A program made the translations under genes and the position numbers. Below the pieces are notes generated by a model. That model had not been told where the DNA came from. It ran no database searches and worked only from the letters and a program-made list of their open reading frames with translations. DNA of 64,000 nt from Mesotaenium endlicherianum (Eukaryota; Streptophyta; Zygnematophyceae; Zygnematales; Mesotaeniaceae), in assembly GCA_009602735.1 (NCBI GenBank), contig WELA01009273.1:468689-532688 (forward strand). Reading direction: 5' to 3'. This document shows positions 38,717 to 49,742 of this stretch, in pieces (position 1 is the stretch's first letter; the number at the start of each line of letters is the position of its first letter).

Positions 38717-38888
38717 AATGTGATCCCGGTCATGGAGACAACTAGATCCCGTACCCGCTCCCCCAACCTACCTGCCCAAGCCGGGGAAGAAGCTGATCTG
38801 ATTGTACTTGGCAGAAATCCCCAGAGGACAAGGGTGCCAGAAGAGGGACACGCAGGATGGCCAGAGATATGCTGGCCTCCCCCTTCGC

Positions 38889-39383
38889 TGTAGTAATTTG
38901 AGTTATCATATATTAGTTTGCATATATCTTAATGTCTTCAAATATATTTGGAGTAGTATTGTGTGGATTCAAATGTGAATAGGTACTCTAGTGACTTGGT
39001 TCATGTCCTTTGAACCTTCTAAGGCATTTTCGAAGTTAGAGGAAAGACCTAGAAGAACTCCACGTGGCAAAATTCAAATGTGCCATTTTTAAGTCAAAAG
39101 GACATTATTCTAGAAAGAGGTGGCAAGTTTTGGGATGTGTTGGGTGCCAACACATCAACATACACCTTTCTAGAAATTACTTATGTAGCAAGTATGGAAA
39201 GAAGAGCTAGAACTTAGAAAGACATTTAAGAATCACTCTTGTACTTGCCAAAATCTAGAAATATATGAACTTTCAAGAAGCCATCTCTCTTTCAAGAAGC
39301 TACCATTTGTGTTCAAAGATCCTTGTCTTGAATAGATAAAATATTATATTTCACTAAGTACGTTATCTACGTGTTTCACTACA
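38889..39383 (+). mobile_element. 5' LTR of element D, 495 bp
   Basis: Starts TGTAGTAATTTGAG and ends TTTCACTACA. The flanking target duplication is TTCGC (38884-38888 and 45566-45570). It is followed by a primer-binding-like site (TGTTATTGGAGCTAGG, near the initiator-Met tRNA complement). By eye it differs from the 3' LTR at about 30 positions plus one short indel, roughly 6 percent, so the insertion is fairly young but not recent. Confidence 0.92.
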
Positions 39384-39420
39384 GTGTTATTGGAGCTAGG
39401 CACTTTGGTAGCACAAGAAG

Positions 39421-40702
39421 ATGGCCGATCCTCAAGACCAACAGCAAGCTTTCGAAGGAGGCCCTTCCTCTCCAAGAGACCCTCCTCCAGCGCCGATGGG
39501 AGAGCCCACTCAAGAAAATCTGCAACAACAAGAAGCACCACAAGGAGGAGCACACCCCCCTCCAGCGTCGATGGGAGAGCCTACTCAAGGAAATCTGCGA
39601 CAATAAAAAGCACCACAAGGAGGAGCACCGTCAAATCCCGTTGCAGCCGCTATAGCAAAGTTGACCCCACCACAAGGAGTTCCCGCAAATGGATGGGCAG
39701 CCTTCCTAATGACCGTCCACAATCAAGTGGGCTTGGCCACCTATGAAGCAGCCGTGCAAGCGTCAAGAGAAGCTATGGCTGCCATGGTTGCCCCTATTGC
39801 AAGCAATGCTCAAAATCCAGCCACGAGTCAAGCGCCTCCACAAGAGCCAACAAGAGCAAGGAAACTCATCAAGCCCGGCAAACCCGACACTTTCAACCCC
39901 GGGAAACTTGCCAACCTGAATTTATGGCTCTACCAAGTGGAGACGTACCTCGCGTTCCTTGAAGTACCCAAGGAGGACTACGTTCCCTTTGCCGTTACCT
40001 TACTTAGAGGAGCAGCAACATCATGGTGGCGTAACTATCAAGCGGCTATATATCAAGCTATGGCGCACCCCATGCTCGGCCAAGAGCCCCCACCATCATA
40101 TGCAAGATGGGCAGATTTTCGTGAGGCCCTCAAGAAGCAATTCATGCCCATCAATACGGAGAAGATTGCCCGAGGAAAGCTCCACCATCTCAAGCAAACG
40201 ACGTCCGTTCAAGAGTATACATCCAGATTTCACGCCCTCACTCTTGAGATCCCCAACATGTCTCTCGAGGAGAAAATTGACCGCTACATCTTTGGCCTCA
40301 AACCCAAGGTGGCAAAGGAAGTGGAGTTACGCGACTTGACGGACTTCTCAAAGATCATTGAAGTGGCCCAAAAGGTGGATACCTTGGATTTCAAGCACTC
40401 CGTGCCTTCATCTTCACGGGTACCGACGACGCGGGTGTACGCAGCCCCTTCCACATCCGAATCTGGACCCACACCCATGGAAGTCGGAGTTATTAAAAAG
40501 GGACCCCGCGGCTGCCCGGAAGAGTGGAAGACCCTCCAATGACACTTATGATGCAAGAAACCAGCAAGGAGTGAAAGCAAGACTCTCCCCGGCTGAAAAA
40601 GAAGCTCTCATGACGGTTGGACTATGCTTTTATTGCAAGGAAAAGGGCCATCGTGCACTCTCATGCCCCAAAAAGTTGTCAAAAAACGGACAGCGCCGGT
40701 AG
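39421..40702 (+). mobile_element. Element D gag region
   Basis: Starts near ATG 39421 with a Gln/Pro-rich leader containing a tandem repeat. The gypsy gag core follows (KPDTFNPGKLANLNLWLYQV; RGAATSWWRNY; TTSVQEYTSRFHALTLEIP), and then a CX2CX4HX4C zinc knuckle ([14 protein letters not shown], about 40625-40670). The core reads almost continuously. A few breaks. Confidence 0.85.
39486..39635 (+). repeat. 75-bp tandem duplication in the gag leader of element D
   Basis: Two adjacent near-identical copies with a period of 75 bases (25 codons), each coding a PMGEPTQENLQQQEAPQGGA-like unit. The unit length keeps the frame. Confidence 0.85.
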
Positions 40703-43700
40703 GCCAGGAGCCTACCACCCCAAGACCCACTTCACGAGATGGCAACAAGCCAAGTGAGGTAGAGACCCCCGTTGAAGACGACGTTCCAGCCCCGATGAGT
40801 TTGAGAGGCTACCTTGGAGGAGAGAAGGTCCACATCTTGGTGGATAGCGGAGCTCAAGGCAACTTCATTGCTGCAGATTTTGCCACCAAGCACGGTATTA
40901 CTATGCGAACTCTTGACCACGACGAGGAGATTATGATGCCTGATGGATTCTCCTATACTACCCCTTCCAAGAAGACGTACCCCTTGGCACTCTCTATCAA
41001 GTCCTTCAAGGATAGAGTAGTGTTCTCCCCCATGCAATTGGGCAAGTACGACGTCATCCTAGGGACGCCTTGGTTGACCAAGCACAACCCCCAAGTTGAT
41101 TGGAGGACCGGTACTATCAAGATCAAGAATGACATCACTTCAAGAATCTGTATTTTGCGCGCAATCCAGAATATCCAGACCCAAGACATCCAGAAGCCGG
41201 CACACGAGATACTATTGTCCGCCCTCCAACTCAAGAGACTTGTGAGGAAGGGACACGAGCTTCTTTTGGCCTTGATCACGCCAAAAGACATCAAGAAAGA
41301 CATCGAGAGTCAAGAAGGCAGCCCCGTTCCCAAGGAGATACAAGAAGTCTTTGAGGACTACAAAGAAGTGTTCTCCCCGGAATTGCCCAAGGGCCTACCC
41401 CCCAAAAGATTCGTAGACCACAAGATAGAGTTGGAGCCCGGAAGCAAGCCCATCTCTCGGCCTACGTTCAAAATGTCATACACGGAGCTAGACGAAGTCA
41501 AGAAGCAAATCAAGGAGCTACTGGAGCATGGCTTCATTCGACCTAGCAAGTCGCCATTTGGAGCCCCGGTGCTATTTGTCAAGAAGAAAGATGGTACCTT
41601 GAGGATGTGTGTGGACTATCGCGCCCTCAACAAGATCACCATCAAGAATCGATACCCGCTGCCGCACATGGATGAGCTCATGGACCGACTGGTTGGAGCC
41701 AAGTACTTCACGAAGATTGACTTACGGAGCGGCTACCACCAGATTCGCATCGCAGAATCGGTAATAGAGAAGACGGCATTCAGGACAAGATATGGACATT
41801 TTGAGTTCATGGTCTTGCCATTTGGACTCACCAACGCACCAGCAACTTTCATGACTATGATGAACACCATATTTCAGCCCATGTTGGACAGATTTGTGGT
41901 GGTATTCATCGATGACATCCTTATCTACAGCAAGACCCTTGAAGAGCATGCGAGACACTTGAAAGAAGTCCTCGAAGTATTGAAGCAAAACAAGCTGTTT
42001 GCGAAGGAGTCAAAATGCGAGTTTGCCAAACAAGAAGTGGAGTTCCTAGGTCTCCACGTGACTGCTGATGGCATCAAGATAGACCCCAAGAAGACCACGG
42101 TGGTGGAGGAATGGCCAACCCCCACGACCAAGAAAGAACTCCAGTCATTCTTGGGATTTGCCAATTGGTACAGAAAATTCATCCAAAGATTCTCGCACAT
42201 AGCAGCCCCCCTGACAGATCTAATCAAGAAGGACAGGCTATATACATGGACCGAGAAAGAGGAAGAGGCATTACAAGAGTTAAAGCGAAGATTGACCACA
42301 TCCCCGGTGCTCACACTCCCAAGTCCAAATCCAGATTGGCCCTTACACGTCATCACCGATGCATTTTCCTATGCAATAGGAGCAATCCTGCTTCAAGACC
42401 AAGGCAAGGGACTTCAGCCCATCACCTACGAGTCAAGGAAGCTAAATCCAGCCGAGCAAAATTATACAACCACGGAGCGAGAGGCATTGGCGATTGTACA
42501 TGTCTTGAAGGTTTGGCGCTGCTACGTTGAAGGACGCAAGGTACTGGTCACCACGGACCACGAGGCGTTAAAGCACCTCCAGACGCGGCCGTATCTCTCA
42601 AGGAGACAAGCAAGATGGAGCGGATACTTGCAACAATACAACATTACGATTCAGTACCAGCCTGGCAAGACAAAGCTGGCTGACCCCCTCTCAAGACTGC
42701 AATTAAACGCCGTGATGACATCCCTGAAGACAGATCTGGAAGCTCGATTTTCAGCCGCCTATGAAAGAGACCCTTACTACAAGAACGGAGAAGCAGCCTT
42801 GGACCCAAACAAGAAGCAAGAAGGCAATTATTTGGTGAGGCAAGACACGGGCCAGAGATGTGTTCCTAATGACTTAGACCTCCGGCTCTTGCTTCTACGA
42901 GAAGCACACGACAACCCTCTTGGAGGACACTTCGGAATCCTAAAGACCACGGGCGTTCTAGCCAGGACTTATTGTTGGCCAGGCATGTCTAAGGAAGTCA
43001 AGGAGTATTGCAAGAGCTGTGACACATGCCAAAGAATCAAGCCATCATCGCAAAAGGCGGGAGGACTCCTCCAACCACTACCAATCCCCCAAAGACAATG
43101 GACGGACATCTCAATGGACCTTCTCGTGGACCTGCCCGTGACACCTCGAGGCCATAATGCAATACTCACGGTGGTGGACAGACTTACCAAGATAGCTCAT
43201 TTTANTTATTCGCACAACGACTAAGGCTACAGCACCACAACTCGCAAGACTCATCTTTGACAACATCTTTCGACTCCATGGACTACCATCAAGAATTGTG
43301 TCAGATAGAGACCCAAGATTCACAAGCCATTTCTGGAAAAATCTCTTCAAGAACTTGGGTACATCGCTGGATATGTCTACTGTCTACCACCCACATTCAG
43401 ATGGGCAAACCGAGCGTATGAATCGTACCCTAAAGACCTCTCGAAAGGCCTACGTGTCTATCCTGGAGCAAGACTACGACATGTACTTGACCCCCTTGGA
43501 GTTTGCCTACAACAACACTACGCAAGCCTCAACCCAAGAGTCCCCATTCTTCCTCAACTATGGCTTCCATCCGACCACGCCACTGAGCTTCACGGCTGGC
43601 CATGATGAAGTACCTGCAGCCACAGATTTTATAGATACATTAGAAGCAGCCCTTACAGCAGCGAAGAAAGCTCTACAACACGCGCAAGATGCTCAAGCAA

Positions 43701-44293
43701 GAGTGGCGAACAGATTCAGAAGAAAAATTACGTACAGAGTGGGTGACAACGTGTTACTATCATCCAAGAATGTTTCCCTAAGCAACAGGCCTGCCGGCAG
43801 CAAGTTCTCTCCCAAGTATTTGGGACTTTTCAAGATTATCCAGCAAGTCAACCCCGTTGCTTTCAAGCTAGAACTTCCCCAGACTATGCACATCGACCCC
43901 GTATTACACGCTTCCCTCTTCAAGCCATATGTGCAACCCGACAACAAGTTCCCAGGACGTGTGACAACTCCACCAGCCCAAACAATAGTGGATGATCGTT
44001 TGGAGTACGAAGTGAAAGACATACTGGCTATGAGAAGTTTCAGAAGACAGCAGCAATACTTGATCAAGTGGAAAGGATATCTAGATTCGGAGAATAGTTG
44101 GGTGGCGGCGCACTACCTTGACAAAGTTCAGAGAAAGTTGAAGCGCTTTCATGCCGCCAACCCCCATCTTGGACCAGCCCCAAGTCTCTCTACTAGAAGC
44201 CCGAAGACTTCAGGGAGGCAGCCTGCCACCATCAAGAAGCAGCAGAAGACCCCTTGGAGGCAGCCTGCAAGAACAAGAAAGAGGAAAAATTGA
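40703..44293 (+). mobile_element. Element D pol region (protease, RT, RNase H, integrase, chromodomain)
   Basis: Parts in Ty3/gypsy order: protease ([11 protein letters not shown], about 40838), reverse transcriptase ([28 protein letters not shown], about 41905), RNase H ([15 protein letters not shown], about 42353; [10 protein letters not shown]) and the integrase H-H-C-C zinc region ([11 protein letters not shown] ... CKSCDTC, about 42903-43030). The integrase core follows, and a C-terminal chromodomain ([27 protein letters not shown], about 44000-44110). This is the best preserved element in the window and looks nearly whole with a few breaks. Integrase before chromodomain and after RNase H places it with the chromoviruses. 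Confidence 0.9.
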
Positions 44294-45062
44294 CATTAGA
44301 CACTCTTCTCTTCTCGCAGTTTCTGGACAGAAAACTAAAACTGCTACTGGTGATAGGTCTCTGCATAATTAATTCTGAAAAATTACCTCGTTGTAGTCCA
44401 TAAGTAGTCGGTCATTAAGAGTCCAAGTTTGCTCAATTTAGAGCACTGGTGAGAGAGATATGATGCTCTGAGTAGAAGGGGGTCAGGCTGCTGGCATTAT
44501 TAGGGCAGAATATGCCTTCTGACATTGTGCCCTTCCCTGAACTTGGAATGCCCTGAAACTCAAAAATTTGGTAGAATATCTTACAGCGCTTAGGTTGAGA
44601 CTTAGTTTGCAGAATTTGGAGAATTCTAGAAGGACTTGTAGTTTTCAGACGTTTCTGCACAGATTTGGAGGAGTGCCTACTCTCTCAGCTCTCAACGACA
44701 CTCCAGAAATTAGAATGCTCTCCAATTTGGTGACCTGGTAGAGTTCTCCGACGCGGTCCGTTTGGCACTCAAATTTTTAGATCTAGAGCAGTTCTGTGGA
44801 CGCTATGAATTTTTGAATTTGTGGCAGATTCTGGGCCAACTTGTACAATTTTCTTTATCATCAAGGAGTAGGCTAGCCAATAAGGTCACACCACCCACGA
44901 CCTTGCCTAGTCTACCTTACATGTGTAGCACCTGACTTGGCGCCTTGGACTAATCCTCTTCACATGTGTGGCATCTGACTTGAAGCTGTTGACTAGTCTG
45001 CTCCACATGTGTAAGACCTTACTTGACGCGCCGAGATGTCGCTTTTTCTGCCGGGGGGGTGA

Positions 45063-45565
45063 TGTAGTGATTTGAGTTATTATATATTAGTTTGCATATA
45101 TTTTAATGTTTTCAAATATATTTGGAGTAGTATTGTGTGGATTCAAGTGTGAATAGGTACTCTAGTGACTTGGTTCATGTCCTTTGAACCTTCTAAGGCA
45201 TTCTCGAAGTTAGAGGAAAGACCTAGAAGAACTCCACGTGGCAAAACTCAAATGTGCCATTTTTAGGTCAAAAGGACATGTGTACATTATTCTAGAAAGA
45301 GGTGGCAAGTTTTGGGATGTGTTGGGTGCCAACACATCAACATACACCTTCCTAGAAACTACTTATGTAGCAAGTATATAAACAAGAGCTAGAACATAGA
45401 AAGACATTCCAGAATCACTCTTGTACTTGCCAAAATCCAGAAATATATTAACTTTCAAGAAGCCATTTCTCTTTCAAGAAGCTACCACTTGTGTTCAAAG
45501 ATCCTTGTTTTGAATAGAGAAAGTATTGTATTTCACTAAATACTTCATCTATCTGTTTCACTGCA
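45063..45565 (+). mobile_element. 3' LTR of element D, 503 bp
   Basis: Starts TGTAGTGATTTGAG after a G-rich purine tract (CCGGGGGGGTGA) and ends TTTCACTGCA, followed by the target duplication TTCGC. It is homologous along its length to 38889-39383 and more distantly to 46887-47389. Confidence 0.92.
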
Positions 45566-45917
45566 TTCGCTCAGGGACATGTACCTTTTGCCAATGTATT
45601 TCAGCACCCTACTGGAATGCCTGTCTATGTGGGGATCAACACCCAAGTGATTGAAGAGCAGGCTACCATCGTTTGTTCTCCTCGAGGTCCAACCTTAGAA
45701 CGAACGGGGTTCTTTTGAAGGCCAGCTGACAGACCTAGAGGGCTGTCCAGATCTAGGTCCAGATCTCAGTCTCCTGATTCTGAAGCCCCAGGAACAACCC
45801 CCTAGGTGACAGGCTGAAGAGGTAGTCAGTGGGGGAGGCTGGTCAGGTTCAGTTCCCTGACCAAAGACTTTTGCAGTTTAATGTTGTCGAGGCGACAACA
45901 AATTAAGTTGGAGGGAT

Positions 45918-46658
45918 TGTAATGAATCAGTGTATTAGTAGATATAATATTCAGTTAAATATAATAGTTAATTAAGTTCAGCCTACTGAACTTTATGTAG
46001 TATTGAGTTTGCTGGACTTTATATACTTATCAGTTTAAGGACTCAGCCGGAAGCAGCAGGCTGAAGCGAACTTAAGTCAGCTTGCTAACACATTCTTTGA
46101 CAGCCAGCTGACTTCCGTACTCGGTAGCAGCGAACTGCCTCGATATGCATCTAAGTGTGCCTCGATATGCATCTAAGTGTGGTATGCTAGATGAATGGCC
46201 AGATGACATCCCTATGATGGATGGTGATTCGGGATGATGGGAGATGGGGGTGGATTTGGTTAACCGAGGTCCTACCAACGTGGTTAACTCCCGGGTAGGC
46301 GGTGCCATCGCACTGGCTGTTGAACAGTAAACTCTTTCCATGTACATATGCTAGGCATTGCTCTCGATTTTGGCATTCGGAAACGAGGCCAACTCTCTTG
46401 TACAGCTGATTGAGAGAGATCTGAATCCAAGGCGAGAAGCCATTGATACGCACTGTCTTCCAACCTTGCTTATGTATGAGTTTACTGATTGCATTATTGA
46501 TGCCAGTTTACTTGCATTTGACTTACGAGTATTATTCACTGCTAGTGTGTTGTCCTTTGCTGTTAAATCAATAAACGAAAAATACCATAAAGATTACTTG
46601 CTGATATACGGATCTTCATTAATTGTTAATCGCCTGTTTGGTAAGTCGATTCATTTCA
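45918..46658 (+). mobile_element. 3' LTR of element C, 741 bp
   Basis: Begins TGTAATGAATCAG and ends GATTCATTTCA. Same family as the LTRs at 24.3, 32.1 and 32.8 kb. It contains a private 22-base tandem duplication (CCTCGATATGCATCTAAGTGTG, about 46139-46182). Confidence 0.88.
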
Positions 46659-47389
46659 GCCAACTTGTACTATTTTCCTTATCATCAAGGAGTAGGCTAG
46701 CCAATAAGGTCAAACCACCCACGACCTTGCCTAGTCTACCTTACATGTGTAGCATCTGACTTGCATCCTTTGACTTGTCTTCTTTACATGTGTGGCACCT
46801 GACTTGAAGCCTTTGACTAGTCTTCCCCACATGTGTAAGACTTGACTTGACGCTCCAAGAGGTCGCTTTTTCTGTCAGGGGAGTGATGTAGTGATATGAG
46901 TTATAATATATTAATTTTGTTTGTAATTTAATATTTTTAATATTTTTGGAGTAGTGTTGTATGGATACAAGTGTGAATAGATACTCTAGTGACTTGGTTC
47001 ATGTCCTTTGAACCTTTTGAGGCATTTTTGAATTTAGAGGAAGAACCTTGAAGGACTACATGTGGCAGAAGTCAAATATGCCATTTTTTGGTCAAAAGGA
47101 CATGCGTACATTATTCTAGAAAGAGGTGGGCAAGTTTTGGGATGTGTTGGTTGCCAACACATCAACATACACCTTCCTAGAAGTTACTTACGGAGCAAGT
47201 ATATAAATAAGAGCTAGAACATAGAAAAGCATTTGAGAATCACTTTGGTACTTGCCAAATTCCAAAAATATATTAACTCTCAAGAACCCATCTCTCTTTC
47301 AAGAAGCTACCACTTGTGTTCAAAGATCCTTGTTTAAATAGATAATGTATCATATTTTACTATGCACTTCATTTATGTGTTTCACTACA
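46659..47389 (+). mobile_element. Element E: 3' end and LTR of an older relative of element D
   Basis: 46659-46886 matches the non-coding 3' end of element D just before its 3' LTR (about 44850-45062; GGAGTAGGCTAGCCAATAAGG shared). 46887-47389 is a 503-bp LTR (TGTAGTGATATGAG ... TTTCACTACA). It differs from D's LTRs more than they differ from each other, so it is older. E's coding part is missing. Its break point is the end of C's 3' LTR, so C probably inserted into E and the far half was later lost. Confidence 0.82.
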
Positions 47390-47427
47390 AATAAGGCCCT
47401 CTATTTGCTACATGCCCTGTTCTCAAT

Positions 47428-48720
47428 TGATGTCAATTCGTTGTGAGGGCACCGACAAGTTCCTTGTCACAAAGCCCCTCCAAACGATCCCGACAAAAAA
47501 GAAGCGTCAAAACAGCGTGAACGGTGTTGACGCTCGCGATCGACGGTACGATCAACCCTCCCTCCCTCCCTCCCCCTTGCACCATGCCTTCTCCCTCCCC
47601 TTCCCGCCCTCTCCCTCTCTAACACCCTAATTTGAAGCAGGCAGCCATGGCCGCTTGCAACGACGAGCGGCCATGGCTACCCACGAGCACGCGCTCCCAA
47701 CCCTCAAACCCCACGAACTCATCTAAGCATCAAAAGCGCCCTCTCCCATGCCCCCATCAAGAGCTACCTAGCGGCCCAAGCGAGCATCTGCTTTGCCATG
47801 GCTGCTCACAAAAAGCCCCAAGGGCGCACTCTTTAACCGAAAAGCATAAGAAAGAAAGAGGGCCTAATAGATGTAGGAAGTCACTTTTATGAAGGTCGCG
47901 AAAGGGGGGGCCGCAGGATACACAACCGAACGCTTTTGCGTTGATTGAGGTGAAACGCGTACATAATGGACCAGAGCTCACACGAGCGACAGCCCTTATT
48001 GAATTCCCCCTCACAGTGCTTATGTGACGAGCGCCGTACGGTGGAACGTTTGTAAGGGGGCCGACAAGTTCCCCTCACGAACGCCCCCGAACGATAACGC
48101 CAAACTCCGAAAAGCGAGCATCACCGTGACCACACGGACGCGAACGACAAACTTTCAGCAGCAGAAATGACGACCGCAAGTCGGTGACGACGACAGACCG
48201 CAACGTCCACGACAGCGAACGACACGTCGGAACGATCGACGGCGCCTGTCGGCGTCGAACGAATCCACCTCCACGAAAACAAAGAGGCGCGGCCAAGCAA
48301 GAGGGGGCCCGCGCCATGGCTGACGACCGAAAAGACGAGGAAGCTCAACACAACTCACCTCGGTCCTCGACCGGTCCGCCCCCCGCTCCCCCCTCCCGCC
48401 AGCGGCCATGGCTCGGCAGTCGCCGCTGCACAAACACAAAAGCAAAAGAGTGTCAGTCGAATGACGACTTCGACGACACCCGATACACATATATAGTGCG
48501 CCGGCGGTCGCGAAAGGGCGGGCCGCACCGGGCCGCACAGGAAAAGCGTTCACGACAAACGCTTTCGCGTCGTAAAGGCTCCGATGTCGAACGCGTACAG
48601 GCCCTTGCGCACACGAGCGAGGGTCCCTTACTGATTCCCCTCTCACAAGAGTTACGTGAGGGGCGCCTTACTGACCAACGCAAAACAGGCCCCGTTCTCG
48701 TTCTTAGTTCTGGCCCTTAC
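47428..48720. repeat. Two diverged tandem copies of a ~620-bp GC-rich unit
   Basis: Unit 1 (about 47428-48050) and unit 2 (about 48050-48690) share landmarks in the same order. These are a GGG-CCGACAAGTTCC start, an AACGATCCCG/AACGATAACG word, GAGCGGCCATGGCT versus CAGCGGCCATGGCT, GGTCGCGAAAGGG followed by GGGCCGCA, GAACGC-TTTTGCG/TTTCGCG, ACACGAGCGA, and CCCCTCACA versus CCCCTCTCACA. A third start appears near 48655. Open frames across it run on both strands without motifs, as expected of GC-rich repeats. It could be satellite-like or part of another LTR. Confidence 0.55.
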
Positions 48721-49742
48721 TGTCGTCTTTACATCATCGTTTCACTTCCTGAACTTCCGCCTACTCAACACTAGAAGGGAGGCGACTATAAAGTCAACGA
48801 AGAAACACTGTATGGACAGTCTTTGAATACGAAGTACTTCTGTCATTCTCCCAAATTCCAAAATTAACCTCTTGTGATTCTACGCGCATCTTCGAATTTA
48901 ACCACGTTCAACAGCTGCTCGCAGTGGCTGGCAGTGGTTGTCGTTGCGGACGTCGCAATTAGTTGCACACTGAGCTGCTGCTTTGCGCAATTGGCAGTCA
49001 CCCTGTCGGTGATCCAGAACAGTTTTGTTTTTCCCAGTGAATTTTTGTACAATAGCTTCTATACACTTCTATATGCGTGTTCTCCTGACTTTTTGTTGGG
49101 CAACCTGTTTTGTACGCGCGGGCACGCACGAGGATGTGCCAGTGAAAACTGGAAACAGACTGGAAGGCATAATCTGGTCGATGTAGGTATAACGGCGGCA
49201 ATCAAAAGCCGATCAACCGATGGTGGCGTCAATGTCGTTATCAGGAAGTCTCTTCCCAGTTACGCCTCCTTTTTGAAGTATCTTGGTGCTGTCAGCATGT
49301 TGTCTGGTCTGGACGGGGTTTGCTTCATCATCGCAGGTCGGCGCTAACCTAAGCGTCAGTCCACGCAGGTCATAGCATTTACGCATCAGCGGCCAAAGCT
49401 GTATTTGTCATGGTTTGATATTTGGCAGACCAGTCCAAAACCAACAAGAAGTCACTCAAGAACAAATTGTGAAGTCAGAGACCGTCATATTGATCACCTC
49501 CGGCTCCTGGACGTCCGAGCCCGGACTCAGGATTCCGGAGCAGCTATTAGACTTAAGACCCGTCCTTTTATAACATGTTTGTTTGAAAATTGAATTCTTC
49601 TTCCCAGAGATGACTGCAAGCACCAGTTGCAGACAGGGGCACGTAGCACTGTGAATACTGCACAGGAAGGAGGTTTGCTTGTGTACTAGAGGAGAGGTGC
49701 AATTAGCGGTAAGAGCAGCTTGAGTTACTTGTGCTGCCTGTC
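48721..49742. other. Region upstream of the EXORDIUM-like gene, no gene recognised
   Basis: Begins with GGCGACTATAAAGTCAACG near 48780, which contains a TATA-like word, but no convincing coding sequence follows. Short frames have no motif. The last part should be the promoter and 5' UTR of the gene starting at 49743. Confidence 0.35.

Larger units (their letters stand above)
33488..45917 (+). mobile_element. Ty3/gypsy chromovirus element C, internal region, interrupted by element D
   Basis: Plus-strand relative of A and B. Gag runs from about 33561 to 34780. A fragment of the solo-LTR family follows (34795-35085), and then the end of RNase H (LTKKDIG-like, from about 35086), so protease and most of RT are lost there. 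Integrase spans about 35850-36900, the chromodomain about 36960-37165 and the third ORF 37406-38716. Element D is inserted at 38889-45565. C resumes after the target duplication and ends in a purine-rich tract (GTTGGAGGGAT) at 45917. Many breaks. D must be younger than C. Confidence 0.85.

Noticed and set aside
47632-48774. Frames of 80-196 codons on both strands
   Set aside because: They fall in the GC-rich tandem repeat, open on both strands, have no motif, and the two repeat copies do not keep a common frame.
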